Positions 44,971-57,239 of a DNA stretch of 64,000 nt are shown here, one piece after another. Each line of letters starts with the position of its first letter. Position 1 is the stretch's first letter. The notes below the pieces were generated by a model that ran no database searches, was not told the origin of the DNA, and was given only the letters and a program-made list of their open reading frames with translations. This DNA comes from Entoloma clypeatum (taxonomy: Eukaryota; Basidiomycota; Agaricomycetes; Agaricales; Entolomataceae), in NCBI GenBank assembly GCA_963565915.1, contig OY751493.1, positions 868,001 through 932,000 of the forward strand, given 5' to 3'. Position numbers and translations under genes: made by a program.

Positions 44971-45435
44971 AAGTCATCGTCAAACGCTGGAACGCCGTCG
45001 CCCAATGGCGCTGGGACACCGGGATCGAACAAGGCGACGACCCCGACGGAGAAGGCGATGTCTGCGGCATATGTCGCGTGCCTTACGAGGGCTGCTGCCC
45101 CGCCTGCAAGATGCCCGGGGACGACTGTCCGCTGAGTGCGTTGTCCCATTCCGCTTCCCTGTTGAATGAGAAAGCCCTGATGCAATGGTTATTGAACTCC
45201 TATAGTCTGGGGAGAATGCCGTCACATCTTCCACATGCACTGTCTATTGAAATGGATAGGCACTGCCGCGTCGAAGCAGCAGTGTCCTATGGATCGGAGG
45301 ACGTGGGGTGCGTGCTGTTCGTTCTGCCTCTCGGCGTCAGTGGTGCTGATTTCGGTTTTGTTGCTTTCAGTTACGGCTGAGCGGAAGGTCCCCTCCGCCT
45401 CAAATGCTGCCCCACCACCACCACCGTTACCCTGA
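44967..45435 (+). CDS. APC11: Anaphase-promoting complex subunit 11 (RING-H2)
   Basis: Apc11 is the RING subunit of the APC/C ubiquitin ligase. With the cullin Apc2 it recruits the E2 for mitotic cyclin and securin ubiquitylation. Three exons (44967-45135, 45206-45307, 45371-45435) give 111 aa. The start MKVIVKRWNAVAQWRWD is canonical. Metal ligands appear in order: CGIC, CCPACKMPGDDCPL, then after intron 1 GECRHIFHMHC, and KQQCPMDRRTW. The last exon adds WVTAERK and a proline run before TGA. The length is slightly above that of yeast or human Apc11 because of the C-terminal tail. Splice sites are fixed by keeping the RING intact. Confidence 0.95.
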
Positions 45436-46101
45436 GCAGCCATCTCTGCACACCAGTTATACCTCCTCAGTTACGACACGCCGCGACTGATCCCGTCTGC
45501 AGCCCCCTCACTTGTATCCATAAAAGTGTATGACATATCATATACCGTGTATCATTGTCACCTTATACCCTCCCTCCCTCCCCTCCTTCGGATCTCTGCC
45601 ACCTTTTTCACGCACACAATATTCATATATGTAATGATACAATGTAATTTTACCCTACTCACAAGGCCCTCTGCGCGGCCCAAAACATTTCCTCGAAACG
45701 TGGAACATTATGCGTACGCAACAATAGACAGAAGAGAGTAAGACAAGTGAAAGTGAAAGAAGAAAACATAATCAAAAAAAAAAAAAGGATAGAGGGAGAG
45801 GGTAGCACCAGCCTGTTGTACATGGGATAGATCATAAAATGAAAGGCGAAAAAACAGCAAACGCTAAACCAAAAAAGTTCGGCAACGAGATGATACAGCG
45901 ACAACGTGCGGAACGAGATACAAGCAACAGATACATCATCATCTTTTTTTTTCGTCTCCACTTTTCGGGTCTTGTCTTCAGCAACAAGGAAGTGTACATA
46001 TAGACCAGGGTGTTTCAGTAGCACGATAGATAAAGCTTGCTGTAGCTTCGGGTCGAGTTAGTACAGAGGTAACGGCATCGCGAGGTGTGTTATGTGTAGT
46101 T
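45436..46101. other. Convergent intergenic spacer APC11 / PSP1-domain gene
   Basis: An AT-rich stretch with A-runs (45774-45786) and T-rich tracts, consistent with the two 3' UTRs. No gene was seen. Confidence 0.5.
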
Positions 46102-48290
46102 TCATTGTTCGAAGGCGGCTCCACCTTGGAGCGAGGCCATCCAGATCCTGGTCTTATACAAACTGTTTACGAGGTATGTGTGAGTGACCTTTGGGAAGTA
46201 ATGCCGAGAAGGCGTACCGGAAAAGCTCTCTCACGAGCTCCCTGAAATCTATCCTCTTCTCGGCGATAAAGTAGAAAGTCAACTTGCGTCGGTCCCTGTG
46301 ATATCGATCAGTATGACAGAGAAAGCGACCCAGACAGGAAAGATTGCTTACCATTGATACTCTGCATCGATCACCTCCATCGGCAACTTCTTTGCGCGAA
46401 CTTTGCTCTGGCACAGATGCAACGCCTTGACCTCGTCTTGCAATTTCGACATTAACATGCTGCAAAAAAAAAAAAAAAGTGTCAGCAAACCAATCATCCC
46501 ACATCATACAAAGGACGAAAACGCACTTTGCATCCTGAGACTGCGCCTTGCCATAAATCATTTTCGGGTTGATGTCCTTCTTGCCCGTCCCCCCGCCACC
46601 AGCAGCCCCACCCGGACTAGACTGCTGTTGCTGTTGCCCAGCCCCTCCTCCATCCCCCCCATACAACCCCGCCCTCTCCTGCTGATCCCTCTGAAACGCC
46701 TCCACCTGCTCAATCGTAATACTATCATTCACAACCTTCCCCAGATCCTTCCCGCGGTCCGCCTCCACAATCACCAGGTCCCCCACGCGGATGTGCAGGC
46801 TGGGGTCCGTGCAGTAAAACAGGTCCGTCCGGCCCGCCTTGAACTCAACGATGTACAAAGGCCACGACGAGGGGACGGCATGCAACGGGACGCCCCTCCC
46901 GAGCTCGTTCAGCGAGTGCTGGTGTTGCTGGTGTTGCTGTTGCTGTTGGGCGGTGGCAGTCGCGTCCGAGGTCCGCCGCTGCTGCTGTGGATAAAACGGC
47001 TGCTGCTGCGGGTTCATGATGCGCCCACCGGGGGAGACGATGGGCGAGGAGACGCTCGGCACGCGCGCCCGGGCGTACTGCGCGGTGGCTTGGTAGTGGA
47101 TGCCCTGGCCCGGGATGAACCGCGCTGTGAGCTCAGGTGACTGTTGCCGCCCGCCACCACCGGAGAGGGAGGTCGAGGACCCGTTGGCGTAATGCGTTTC
47201 CTGGAAGTGCCTGTCAAAGGTGCTGCTGATAGAAGGGCTGGTGCCCCCTGCGGAGAGGCCGCCGTCGCTGGGCGTGTGGAGGTTGCGCGAGGAGAAGGAG
47301 CCGCTGGGGATGTTAAGGTTGAGGGGTTGATATGGGGACAGGATGTCTCGAGAAGCCGGGCTGCGAGAGATCGGAGCGTGGATTGGGAGGGACGCTGGCT
47401 GGCTGGGAGGATATTGTGAGGATGATTTCTGGGATGGTGGCTCGTTGGCATTCATATTGAGCATTCCGAGATCGCTGGCGAGGTCATCGTCGGAAATCAT
47501 CAGCCCGCCGCGCCCAAAGGCGTTGAACCCAGATCGCGGAGTTTCTTCGGGACCGTCATTGCCCGGAGCGTTAAACCCGACAATGTTGCCCCTGCGGGGC
47601 TGGACAACACTGACGCTGTGTCGCCTGCTCGTCGTTCCACTGCCGCCCCCTCCGTTCTCGTCGCGTGGGACATGCATGCCTGCCCACAACTCGCGGAACG
47701 CCGAACCTTCGTCAAGAAGAATCTGACCAACGTCCCGGACAAATGGGCTCATGTTGGAAATATCCACGTTTTGCCTGTTAGAATAGCCATTACCGATGAC
47801 GGAGCCACCGGATGGAGAAGACGAGTGAATGTTGATGGGTGATCTACCAATGGTACCAAGCGAACCATACCGGCTGCTGCCCGGTGGTTTTATCTCCCCG
47901 TATCGACCGGGAATGTTGAGAGGATTGGAGCCCAGAGGCTCGTTCCAACTTTTCAGGGCCGACCCTGCAAGATATGGGCTCCCCACTGGGCCGGGGCGCG
48001 TGGAGGTCGCGATAGACTGGGAGCGGCTGCGGCTGATATCACCATACGGCCTGTGTCGAGAGAGCGACGGCGGAACAAAAAGCTCTTCATCGCCCTCGTC
48101 GTCCTCAAAGGTCGAAGGGAAAGCCTGGTTGCGCATCGTGGAAGATAATTTTCCTTGTGATTGCGTTGAAAATGACGAGCTCCGGATGGAGACAGGTTGG
48201 GGTTGCGCCGACCGTGTGGGGCTCAGTAATCTCTGGGTGACCCATGGACTCCCTTTGGAGGGTTGAAACTTGAAGGGCCGAGCGTCTGGG
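46102..48290 (-). CDS. PSP1 C-terminal domain protein, 5' end lost in or near assembly gap
   Basis: The PSP1 domain is a conserved cytosolic module first named from a yeast suppressor of DNA polymerase mutations; it is also found in bacterial YaaT. Exons read are 48290-46527, 46459-46352, 46295-46218 and 46162-46102. The long first exon is Ser/Pro/Gln-rich with Q/H runs. The domain begins PLHAVPSSWPLYIVEFKAGR, includes VGDLVIVEADRGKDLGKVV, and continues MLMSKLQDEVKALHLCQSKV, LPMEVIDAEYQW, DRRKLTFYFIAEKRIDFREL and ends LYKTRIWMASLQGG. An in-frame stop lies just upstream of an acceptor (CACCAG at 48291), so at least one further 5' exon is expected, possibly in the N gap. An internal ATG at 48136 is an alternative start. 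Confidence 0.85.
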
Positions 48291-48409
48291 CTGGTGAATT
48301 GAGGAAGTTTTGGTCAGAAGAACGTGGTGGTTGGCTGGCGGCGCGCTCCCGAAGTGATCCTGCCCCGCTGTCAGAACCTGTGTGGTGGTCAAATCGGTTC
48401 TGGCGGTGA

Positions 48410-48609
48410 NNNNNNNNNNNNNNNNNNNNNNNNNNNNNNNNNNNNNNNNNNNNNNNNNNNNNNNNNNNNNNNNNNNNNNNNNNNNNNNNNNNNNNNNNNN
48501 NNNNNNNNNNNNNNNNNNNNNNNNNNNNNNNNNNNNNNNNNNNNNNNNNNNNNNNNNNNNNNNNNNNNNNNNNNNNNNNNNNNNNNNNNNNNNNNNNNNN
48601 NNNNNNNNN
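48410..48609. other. Assembly gap (200 N)
   Basis: Exactly 200 undetermined bases, so probably a scaffold join of unknown true length. It lies just upstream of the PSP1-domain gene and may contain its first exon and promoter. Confidence 0.99.
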
Positions 48610-48937
48610 CTCGCGCAGCTTCGGCCTCAAGCTCATGCAGAGTGATGATTTTTCACATGTATGGAGATGACTCAATATTAGTCTACCAACTCGCTTTTTT
48701 CAATTGACACCGTACTGAACATATTTGCTTCCTTGAATCCAGGACGATACCGAATCCTTGTGTCCTAGACTAAGTATATGATGTGGCTTTTCCTTCAAAC
48801 ATATGAATTTCGCCAACATGAGTGGTGTTTGTTTGTCTCATGGCAGTCTGTCCTTTTCACGCCACTTGAACTTTGAAGTGAGCTGCTTGATCTAATCAGA
48901 AATCAGAGTCTTTCTCTGATTGCGACGTTCAATCCCA
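48610..48937. promoter_or_regulatory. Upstream region of the coiled-coil gene
   Basis: About 330 bp between the gap and the ATG at 48938. AT-rich, presumably the promoter and leader. No specific element was identified. Confidence 0.35.
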
Positions 48938-49821
48938 ATGGATCTCCCACCAATTTCTCCCAAATCTGAGGAGCTCATCGACCTCTTGGCTCAAGTCGCC
49001 GAAAAACTCAACATCGACGACATCTCTTTCTCCAGGTCAGCTCACCTTGATTTCTCTAGGACTCAATGATGCCGAATGACGCCCGCCGGACATGCATACA
49101 TATTACCTCTGCTTTGAACTCAACCAGCTATTCCTCAGCCATCTCCCGACTATCAACCCAACTGCTCTCCCTCCAACGGTCGCTCAACCGTTTAAAGTTC
49201 GTCGAGGAAGAGCTCGAGACGCATCTCGCGTCAGCACAGCACGAACAACATCTCACGAACAAGTTCCGTATCTTCTTCCCCTTTCGCACCGCCTCTCTTT
49301 TCCGTCGAAATCCAAGTCTGAACCTCGTTATTTCTCACAGATGGAAAGCATACTTGGAAAACGACCTCGAAAACGGAGAAAACACAGCATTGCTCCAGCG
49401 GAGACGAGAAGCTCTCCTCAAGAAAGCTAAAGAATACCACAAAGAGCTGAATGATGTCATGGTACTTGCATCATTTCCCCAAAGATCATTGATTCAGATT
49501 ACTTTTACCCTACTACGATACAGGCGTCAATGCCTCCTCCACCGCCTATCACAGTAACCCAGCTCATAGAACAGCAAAACAGGGTAAAGACGAAGGAACA
49601 AGAGCTAAAAACCAAACGAACCAAGATCAGAGCTTTCCAAGGGTTGCCACCTGTAACGCTTGCCATATTCTCGATGCCTTTCATGCCACTCATGTCGTCC
49701 AATCTACACACAGAACCTCGAATTGGCGCGGCACGAACTGCGCAAGGCAAGGGACGAACAGATGAAGCTTATCCAACTCCGCGAAAGACTCCTCGGTCGA
49801 ATGGCGGCAAGCGTTTCATGA
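48938..49821 (+). CDS. Coiled-coil protein, probable augmin subunit HAUS1-like
   Basis: Five exons (48938-49035, 49128-49262, 49341-49461, 49524-49652, 49714-49821) sum exactly to 196 aa. The protein is almost wholly helical: SEELIDLLAQVAEKLNID, LSTQLLSLQRSLNRLKFVEE, KWKAYLENDLENGENTALL, ALLKKAKEYHKELNDVM, then KEQELKTKRTKIRAFQGLPP and NLELARHELRKARDEQMKL, ending RERLLGRMAASVS. The arrangement of a mid-protein KW-x-AYLE-x-D, a later K-E-x-E-L helix, LPP, then a final L-A-R-x-E-L helix resembles my memory of HAUS1 of the microtubule-branching augmin complex. That match was not searched. If wrong, it remains a conserved small coiled-coil protein. Confidence 0.72.
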
Positions 49822-50313
49822 CTACGAGTCATATTAGCACCTATGTCCTTGCACGTTTCGCCTTCAATGCGACCATCAGAAAAGAGTGAAGCGGGATATG
49901 GTTTCGAGAGCGACCTACCGAGTCAGCTATCAGACATCGACAGATGCACAGGAGTTATACCAAGGGCAGCAAGGGTCTCATGGGCACCTTTTTACTGGTC
50001 AACTTTGTCGAGCCGTTCAAAACTCTCGTCCCGACCCCTAAGCGAGTGGATATTCATTCATTCCATCGAGTCAGAAAAAAGCCAACAACAAACTAACTAC
50101 CAGTAAATTATTAGATACTCAACAAAATCCAGCGGAATCCTAGAACGACAACAAGAAAAAGATAGTACACCATCCCAAATCCCAAATCCCCTCAAGCCCC
50201 TCACATCACCATCGACGCATGGCATAAAAACAAGAAAGAAGAAAAAATATATCATGATAGATCATACACTTTTACATGATTGCATGACACTACGAGGTAT
50301 CTGGACTTGGCTT
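49822..50313. other. Convergent intergenic spacer, coiled-coil gene / OPT transporter
   Basis: About 490 bp with A-rich runs, consistent with two 3' UTRs. Short open frames have no recognisable content. Confidence 0.5.
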
Positions 50314-53300
50314 TCACCATGAAGAAGGCCTATCAAACACAGATGAACAACATGCATCTCTATCTGTTGCAAAAAAAAAAAAAAACAGAAGACGACGTAC
50401 CCGAACTTCTCACCAGGCGCAAGAACTCGGCGCGGCGCTCCAACAAAATCAGCACCGGTGGTGTACACGGTATTTCTAACGAAGATTAACATATCAGTAA
50501 AACGACCCATTGTCATAGACAGCAACGAGACACGCACCCCCACCAAGCGTTGATGTTCGTGGCACCGATCTACAGTAAGAGATGAATTCAATCAGAACGA
50601 ACGGAGAGTGATGAAAATGTCCATACCGTTCCGCCCATGGGGAACTGCAGGCAGAAGAAGATCACGAGGACCGCGATGGCCACACCGGAATCAAGCGAGG
50701 CCGACAATACGTCTAGAGCCCACCACCAAAAAAATCGTCAGCCCATCGTGGCCCATGTCCTAAAGTTCGGATTTTCACGCACAGTTGTATTTGGTCCACC
50801 ACGAGAAGTAACGCCTCCTGATGACGTACTGGAAGAGGAACCCGACGGCGCTGAAAGCAATCGGCGTGTCAACGGGTAATTCCGGAAGGGAGAAACGAAA
50901 AATATCTACTCACGCCCATGGAACGTAGTTGATCGCTGTCGCGGGAGGGATGAGGCCAGTTCCGTTGAAGATGACGGGGCTGTAGGTAGACAGGTCAATA
51001 TCGCATGCAGGTCGACCCAGTCAAGATTTCTTACAAGCTGTGGAACGTCGGTCAGCGTCCAACCGAGCAGGATAAGATTGGGATGGACTCACTTGACATA
51101 TTTGAGGAAGCTGTTGGGGTATCTGTTGCTGAGGAAGTACACGGCAGCGGGTGCAATGGCGCCGATCAGGAAGAAGAAGGTCAGGCCTTAAGCAATGTCA
51201 GCCTTTACCCCATTGGATAGAGACAGAATCCTGTCGCACCGCTGTAGAGGGGGTCAGATTGCGGATGAATTCAGGGAAGACAGATGCATACTAGTATGTT
51301 TGCCCCTTGGAGAACTGTAAGGCAGGCCCAATAACACCCCACTATGGTGAAGGGGTAAGTAAAGAAAACTCGCATCATACAAGACGACACCCACGATGAT
51401 GCTCGCGGTCCCGAAGACCTCGGTACTTGGGCAGATGAATCTACGACGAAAGTGTCAACCAAAGACGGCGCGAAGAAAAGGCCAAGAAAAAAAAGTACCC
51501 ATCCTTTTGCGTGGGCGTACACATGCCGCTGAAGGGGAAAAAAAAGTGAGTCCCACAAATAACACATGACACGCCTCAGACTCACGGGATGTTGCTGAAC
51601 ATCCATGCCTGTACGCCAAGTTGAACAGTGCCGGCAATGACGGTGGCAACAACCTGGAGAGTGGTAGCGTTAAAAAAAGTAGGACGCCTGTGGAAGGAAC
51701 CGAACCGACCTGGGACAGGAACATCGCACGGGGAGGGACTAATTAAGAATGGCGTCAATGAAGAACGAACGGGGGGAAGTGTGGACGCGTCGCGTGACAT
51801 ACTCTTCATGTAATGACCGAGCTTGAAATCGGAGGTGAAGGACAGTGCTTGTGCCATGGTCTAGGGCAACAAAGATTAGTCCACAACGAAGTTGACGAGG
51901 ATTGTCTGCGCACGATATAACCCCAAGTCTTGAACAACATCATCGCGATGGGGTGTCCGGGGAGTGCATAACTGAAAGAAAAACAACGGTGAGCGCAAGT
52001 CCGATGCAACAGAGGCGAGTCACGTACCCGATGACCAATTCGGTGATGACGCTGAAATGATTAATGGGTCAACAAGCAGCAAGGGGTGAAGGGGTCGTAG
52101 CTCACTTCAAGCCGATCTGTTGGTTCGTGATAGCTTGGATCATACCGATCGGGATGATGTACGTGAAGGCTTTTGTCGACGTAAGTATACACATTTCACG
52201 GCATAACACCAATTGATTTCTTACCGATGACGAGCGCCAAAACGAAAGCCCAGACCGGCATTTGTGTTGGCCACACTTCAATGCTGATGACGCCCAGCGC
52301 AAACATGCTTAAGAAGATGACAAGGTACCACCATTCGGGGACTACCGAGTCAAGGCTGCCGTCAATATCGGAAAATACACGGATATCATCCATGGTATTA
52401 CCTTGAGGATATCTTGACATCAACCGAGCGTGAATATCTGGTTGCTCGGAGAGTGCACGGCGGGATTGTGCCCAAATCTGCTTGCGGAAGTAAAGGAATG
52501 CGTGGGTGAGAGTGGCTGAAAAGACAATAAGCATGGTCCATGACATAATACAAAGATGGGTACCTGTGATCGAGGCGAACGAGAGTCTGCAAGAGTACAA
52601 TGAGTTCGGAGAAACGTGGAAGAGCGAGTAGAAGTGCTTTTACCCGTATGATATAGCGAATGTAGTGCTGTAGAACAATATTGAGATTTGATTGTATTCC
52701 AACAGAGAAACGGATGCGTACGATAAAAAGAGCGGGCTGTACGCATGGTAAGCCTCCGCATCGAACGTTGCGTCGGGCTTGAGAATGCGGCTGACATTGT
52801 ATGACTTCTTGTGGTTGTCGAACGACGTGCGGGACGAGATTCTGCAAGTTTCTTGGTTAGTACCTCCCCTATTATTGTACTGCTGACAGATGAAGAAAGC
52901 TTACGGCATATACTCGGCATACCAAGTGTTCGTGAACTGAATTGCGGTGAACATCAGGGTGAAGAAAAAGAAGGAAGATGCCCACGTAGAGGATTGGCGT
53001 AAGGAACCCTATGATAATCCAGAGTCAGAAGCGAGAGCGATGGTAGAGGGACATTCACGTACAGAAGAAGAACAAAAATCCAGCAAAGACGTTTGCTTCT
53101 GCCCACCCTAATTCCAAAGTGGTGAATGAGATAGTCCGGTAAAATATCCTTTGAACATACACGGGGTGGCAAGAGGGGAACCAATGTATCTGATATCATG
53201 AGTGAGTCCGTGGTCAATTGGGCGTAAAGCTGTTTGAGACTTACGCGATTTGACTCCAGTCGAATGTGATGACGGACATTCCCTGTTATGATTTAGATCA

Positions 53301-54731
53301 TGGAAAGAGGGAATCTGAAGGAATGTAGTCTGACCATTCCGTGGACGTATCTGCGCATTGCAGTCAGTAATAGATTCTTAGGGAGGAAAAGATGTGGACT
53401 TACCCAAAGAGAGCAGCGATAGCTATTCATCGTTGAGAGACGGAATAATCTAAGTTTAGGGAGCACTCACTGGGATCGTCAGGTTTGATCCAGGTAACCC
53501 ATGAGAAGTACGACAGGGCTTGGACTGCATCCAGAGTGAGCTATGGTCGCACACAGAAATTGGGGCAAGAACATACAGAGGTATCCCGGGAAGAAGTCTA
53601 TTAACAGGGTATATTGATAAGACCGTGACATCGCGAGAAGCGGGAGCGGTACTCACACCAAACGAACGATCCCAAGAAAGTATACACGAAGAATCGTTCA
53701 CGGCTGATACCGCCATGGCTGCCAACACCAGCGTATTGTGTGGAGTGTAGGGTATTGAAGAGAGCGCAGTTCACGAGGTTGGCGGGCCAAATCATCGCTG
53801 GGGGTGCCACGAGGAAACGGCGGGCGACTCCACCGATGGAAAACCCGATGAGCTGCGTTGACATGACGATGAACCATTGGTCTTAACGAGTGAGAGAGAT
53901 GTTACTCCGGCCCAACGAATACGCGTGCATAATTTAGAACTTACAACTGAAGTTCCATCGTTGGTTATAATAGACCCGTTGGACGGCAATGATATCGGTT
54001 GCGTATGCTGACTGAAACCCTACAGTTGCCTAGAAGGGGAAAGAAGGAACCCTGAGAGCGTGACCAAGGTAGACAATATTTGTACCAACCATGATCTAAA
54101 CCATAAATGGTCAGTTGTCATGCATGGACAGAAAGTCTGACTGAAGAACCCACCGTTACCAAAACATGCTCCTTGACTGTGAATGGCCCAGGGTTCAAGG
54201 AATAACCGAAGATTGTCCATTTTGGCAGCACAGCCGCGGCAGCTCGGCCGACGGGAAAAGAAAGTAGCTGAGCGACGATGCCACTGATCGTGACGGAGGG
54301 ATAACGGAAGAAGAAGAACTGGTTGAGGCCTGGAAGCAAGACCGACCAAGCCAGACCGATGATCCATGCCCGCAGCGTCGACACGGGCATGTCGAAGTCA
54401 TCCGTGTTGGAGACGGCGGATCGGACTTCGGGATAGGGGCTGTCGTCCTCGAAAGCGAGCGCCTGTTCCTTCTCAAGATTGGGGTCATCGAAATGGTTGC
54501 CAGTAACCTCCTACAAGGATATTGTTAGTGGTAGGCAGCAGATGACGCGGGGAGGAATGTGGATTACCGCTATAACCTCGTCTGAGAGTTTCATCGTCAG
54601 CGATGAAAATTGGATGTGACCGAGTGACATAACATACCAGAGATGATAGGCTCACCTGCCTCAGCCCTTTTCACCTTGTCGTCGTCGATGTACGACTGGC
54701 CGTCCGGGCTGTAAGGTGCATGGTCTGCCAT
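50314..54731 (-). CDS. OPT-family oligopeptide transporter
   Basis: A proton-coupled plasma-membrane importer of small peptides (or glutathione / metal chelates). The many short exons span 4.4 kb. The start MADHAPYSPDGQSYIDDDK is cytosolic. Then come SPYPEVRSAVSNTDDFDMP, LRAWIIGLAWSVLLPGLNQF, and the OPT signature LNPGPFTVKEHVLVTV near 54190. GMSVITFDWSQI and YIGSPLATP follow near 53200-53330. The KIPPR motif (YMKIPPRAMFLSQ) is split by an intron between about 51800 and 51738. The protein ends GEKFGPSSW (stop 50314-50316), the usual small-OPT C-terminus. Around a dozen or more hydrophobic segments fit 12-16 membrane helices. I did not fix every splice site. Introns include long homopolymer T runs. 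Confidence 0.9.
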
Positions 54732-56041
54732 AGCGGGATGCGGAGAGAGAAAAATGGGGGATCCATCGCTTTATATTTGTGTTTCATGTTATGCACATGG
54801 CGCGAAATAGGCATACCACATGCTTCGCAACCCCAATGGAGCGAGATACGGTCGTGTAGAATCAGTCGGTCGTGGTAAGCCGGAACAAACGTGATAGTCA
54901 TCGCCGGCTATGGTCTTCGATGGCAGACGTGGTTGTCACCAGGATCCGCAGAAGGCGGTGGTAGGCGATGGCAGCGATGGCCTAGGATGGCCTCGTATGG
55001 AGATTGTTGACGTCACCATGTGCTCTCGCCTTGGCGATACAAATGACCTCTTTCGTTCAGGTTACCTGGAGTCAATTTAGATAATTGTGGCGTCAAACAC
55101 ATGTGTCCTGGTGCATGTTCACTTTTTGCAATTAATAGATTATCGTCGCCGTCGTCGTCTCCAACAACAGCATCCACCTATCGTCCATGGCGCAACCTGC
55201 TCCTTGAGTAGCTTTGAGTGCTTGTCACTTGTTGCAGCGAAAGCTAAGAATCTACCCTGTTGATTCCTTGTCTCCGCGGATAACATGCTCCTTGACGGCG
55301 GCCGTGTCACAGTAAGCAGCGATGGTAAGCCGGAGCATCTTCGGTGGTTAAATCCAACAGAATTTTGGATGGATAATATCGGTAGAGGTCACCCGCAAAA
55401 CTTCGTCGAAACACCGGCCACAACTGTGACTTTTGATTTGACTGCCCATGGAATTACTCTGGTTCATACTTCAAACGACATTCACCCTAGACCAGGCTCA
55501 AACAAGATGCATTCGATGTTGCATCTTACGAAGCGAGAGGTGCTTCGGATTCCGAATCTAGGTGCGTCCATGATCTTGACGACCACAATTATACCCACTC
55601 GCTAATTATCCGACCTCGTCTTCATAATGATCGGCTTCAAACGTTCCAGCATTAAGCAGCTGTGGTGATGTATCTGCAATTGTGCTTCAGGCAGACAGGA
55701 TACGCGTTCGTCCGCGTCCGCTCCCGTTGGAGCAGCACAAGTCCGCGGTGTGCACAATGCACATGCGGATCTCACAACCTGAGTAATGGGTGTCGAGCAG
55801 ATTTGGTCATACCAGCAGTGAACATCACCTTGAATAAGCATCAACAACCCATTTTGGGTGCATGTATTCAAGGGATGGGAGACGATAGATGAACATGTAC
55901 AGACAAGCCTCACGAATATCCCACTGGGGACGGTCCCAGGATTACCTTGCCTCAAACACTTCTGTCCTTGTGTAAAGGGAACAGAAAGAAATTGAATCGA
56001 ATTGACAAAAGTACGAACATATTGGGTATCATCACACTCCC
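54732..56041. other. Intergenic: OPT promoter region and GT25 3' flank
   Basis: About 1.3 kb. A plus-strand open frame 55285-55605 (106 codons, LRWLNPTEFWMDNIGRGHPQ, TVTFDLTAHGITLVHTSND) looks partly protein-like but has no recognised motif or clear exon partners. Weak protein-like readings continue to 55970. They could be a small unrecognised gene or a relic. The OPT promoter should lie in 54732-55200. Confidence 0.35.
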
Positions 56042-57239
56042 TCAACTCTCGAAAACGCCATCAACCAACTCATCCTTCCACCCACTTCCCTTCCCCTCCA
56101 TAATGTCGCTGTTGCCAATCTTCCGCTGCACCACGATGCTCGGGACGACCGAATAGCTCTTGATCCTCCCACTCTTTATGAGCCACAATATAGCCATGTC
56201 TATCGCGCGGGAGAACGCAAAGAGCGGGTAGCGCAAGTGGACGAGAAGGCGGCGTGCGCCGGATCGCGAGAGGGCGTAGGCGTGGGTGCATAACGGACTC
56301 TTCGAAGAATGGATATAGGTCCTGTGGGTCGGTGCAGTGTCGATGAGCGTGGTAAGGTTTTCGTTGGCGTTGAGCGCCGGGTTGGAGGTTTCGTTCGACC
56401 AGCAGTGACCTGAGATGAGCTCAACTTGAAGAAGAGAAGGTTGGTGGAAAGGTCAGGTTCGCACCGAGGTACACCATGTCCCAGTCCCGCGGTAAGAACG
56501 GCCAGACATGGTCCAAACGTTGGCGGATATCACGTTCCATATTCACGTCGTCTTCCAGGACAATTACGACCTCGTCTTCGGGCAGCGTATTGTCGTTCGC
56601 AACAGATTGTATAACAGACAAGTGAGAGTACCAGCATGCGATCCGAGCAGGAGTCAAGATAGAAAACTGAGGCACAGTCGGGTCATACAATCTTATCGTG
56701 TTGTTCTGCGTAGAGCACATGAGAGGCGTCGCCGAAAGGGGTCTTGTCGAAGCATCTTCGGAACCAGAATCGAGAAAGCCAGGATACCACGGTTCGATGT
56801 ATTCTTCCGAAGACGGAAAATAGTCAGGCCAGATAAACATGTCACCCCCACTCCTCTCGCGCGTCGTCCTGACAGAATCCAGTATCCGCTCGACCATCGG
56901 ATTCTTCGCATCCATCGCCTCCATATATGTCCAGCGCAAGCCCAGCGTTTCGCGCAGGTCTTCCATGTCTTTGCGGCGGTCTGGTCTGCCAGGAAGAGAG
57001 ATCACATATATTCGTGACGCGATGCCGAGCGTCTCGTTTCGGTTTTGGCTTTGGTTGTGGTTTTCGGTTTTGACTTGGGTAACTGATAATTTGAGGGGCC
57101 ATGCGGCGAGGGTGAAGTTGATAGATGGGGTTCTGAAGGCAAGTTGGGAGAGAAGGAAGATGGAGGCGAGGATCCCCAGGCAAAGCAGGAGAATTTTTGA
57201 GTTTCGCGTGGAGAATGGCCAGTGAGGTCCTTTGAACAT
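56042..57239 (-). CDS. GT25-type glycosyltransferase (type II membrane protein)
   Basis: Family 25 glycosyltransferases transfer galactose or related sugars (collagen- and LPS-type enzymes); the fungal acceptors are unknown. Two exons (57239-56465 and 56409-56042) give 380 aa. A single hydrophobic anchor (about residues 14-33, ILLLCLGILASIFLLS) after a short cytosolic tail suggests a Golgi type II topology. Catalytic-domain features: IYVISLPGRPDRRKDME, MEAMDAKNP, ACWYSHLSVIQSV, and VVIVLEDDVNME with the acidic DxD-type motif, WDMVYLGHCWS across the intron, then CTHAYALSRSGARRLLVHL, DMAILWLI and YSVVPSIVVQRK. Potential N-glycosylation sites follow the anchor. Order and length fit the family. 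Confidence 0.86.

Noticed and set aside
46403..47140. 245-codon plus-strand open frame
   Set aside because: Antisense to the PSP1-domain gene, which has conserved motifs. The frame is Leu/Arg-rich shadow sequence.
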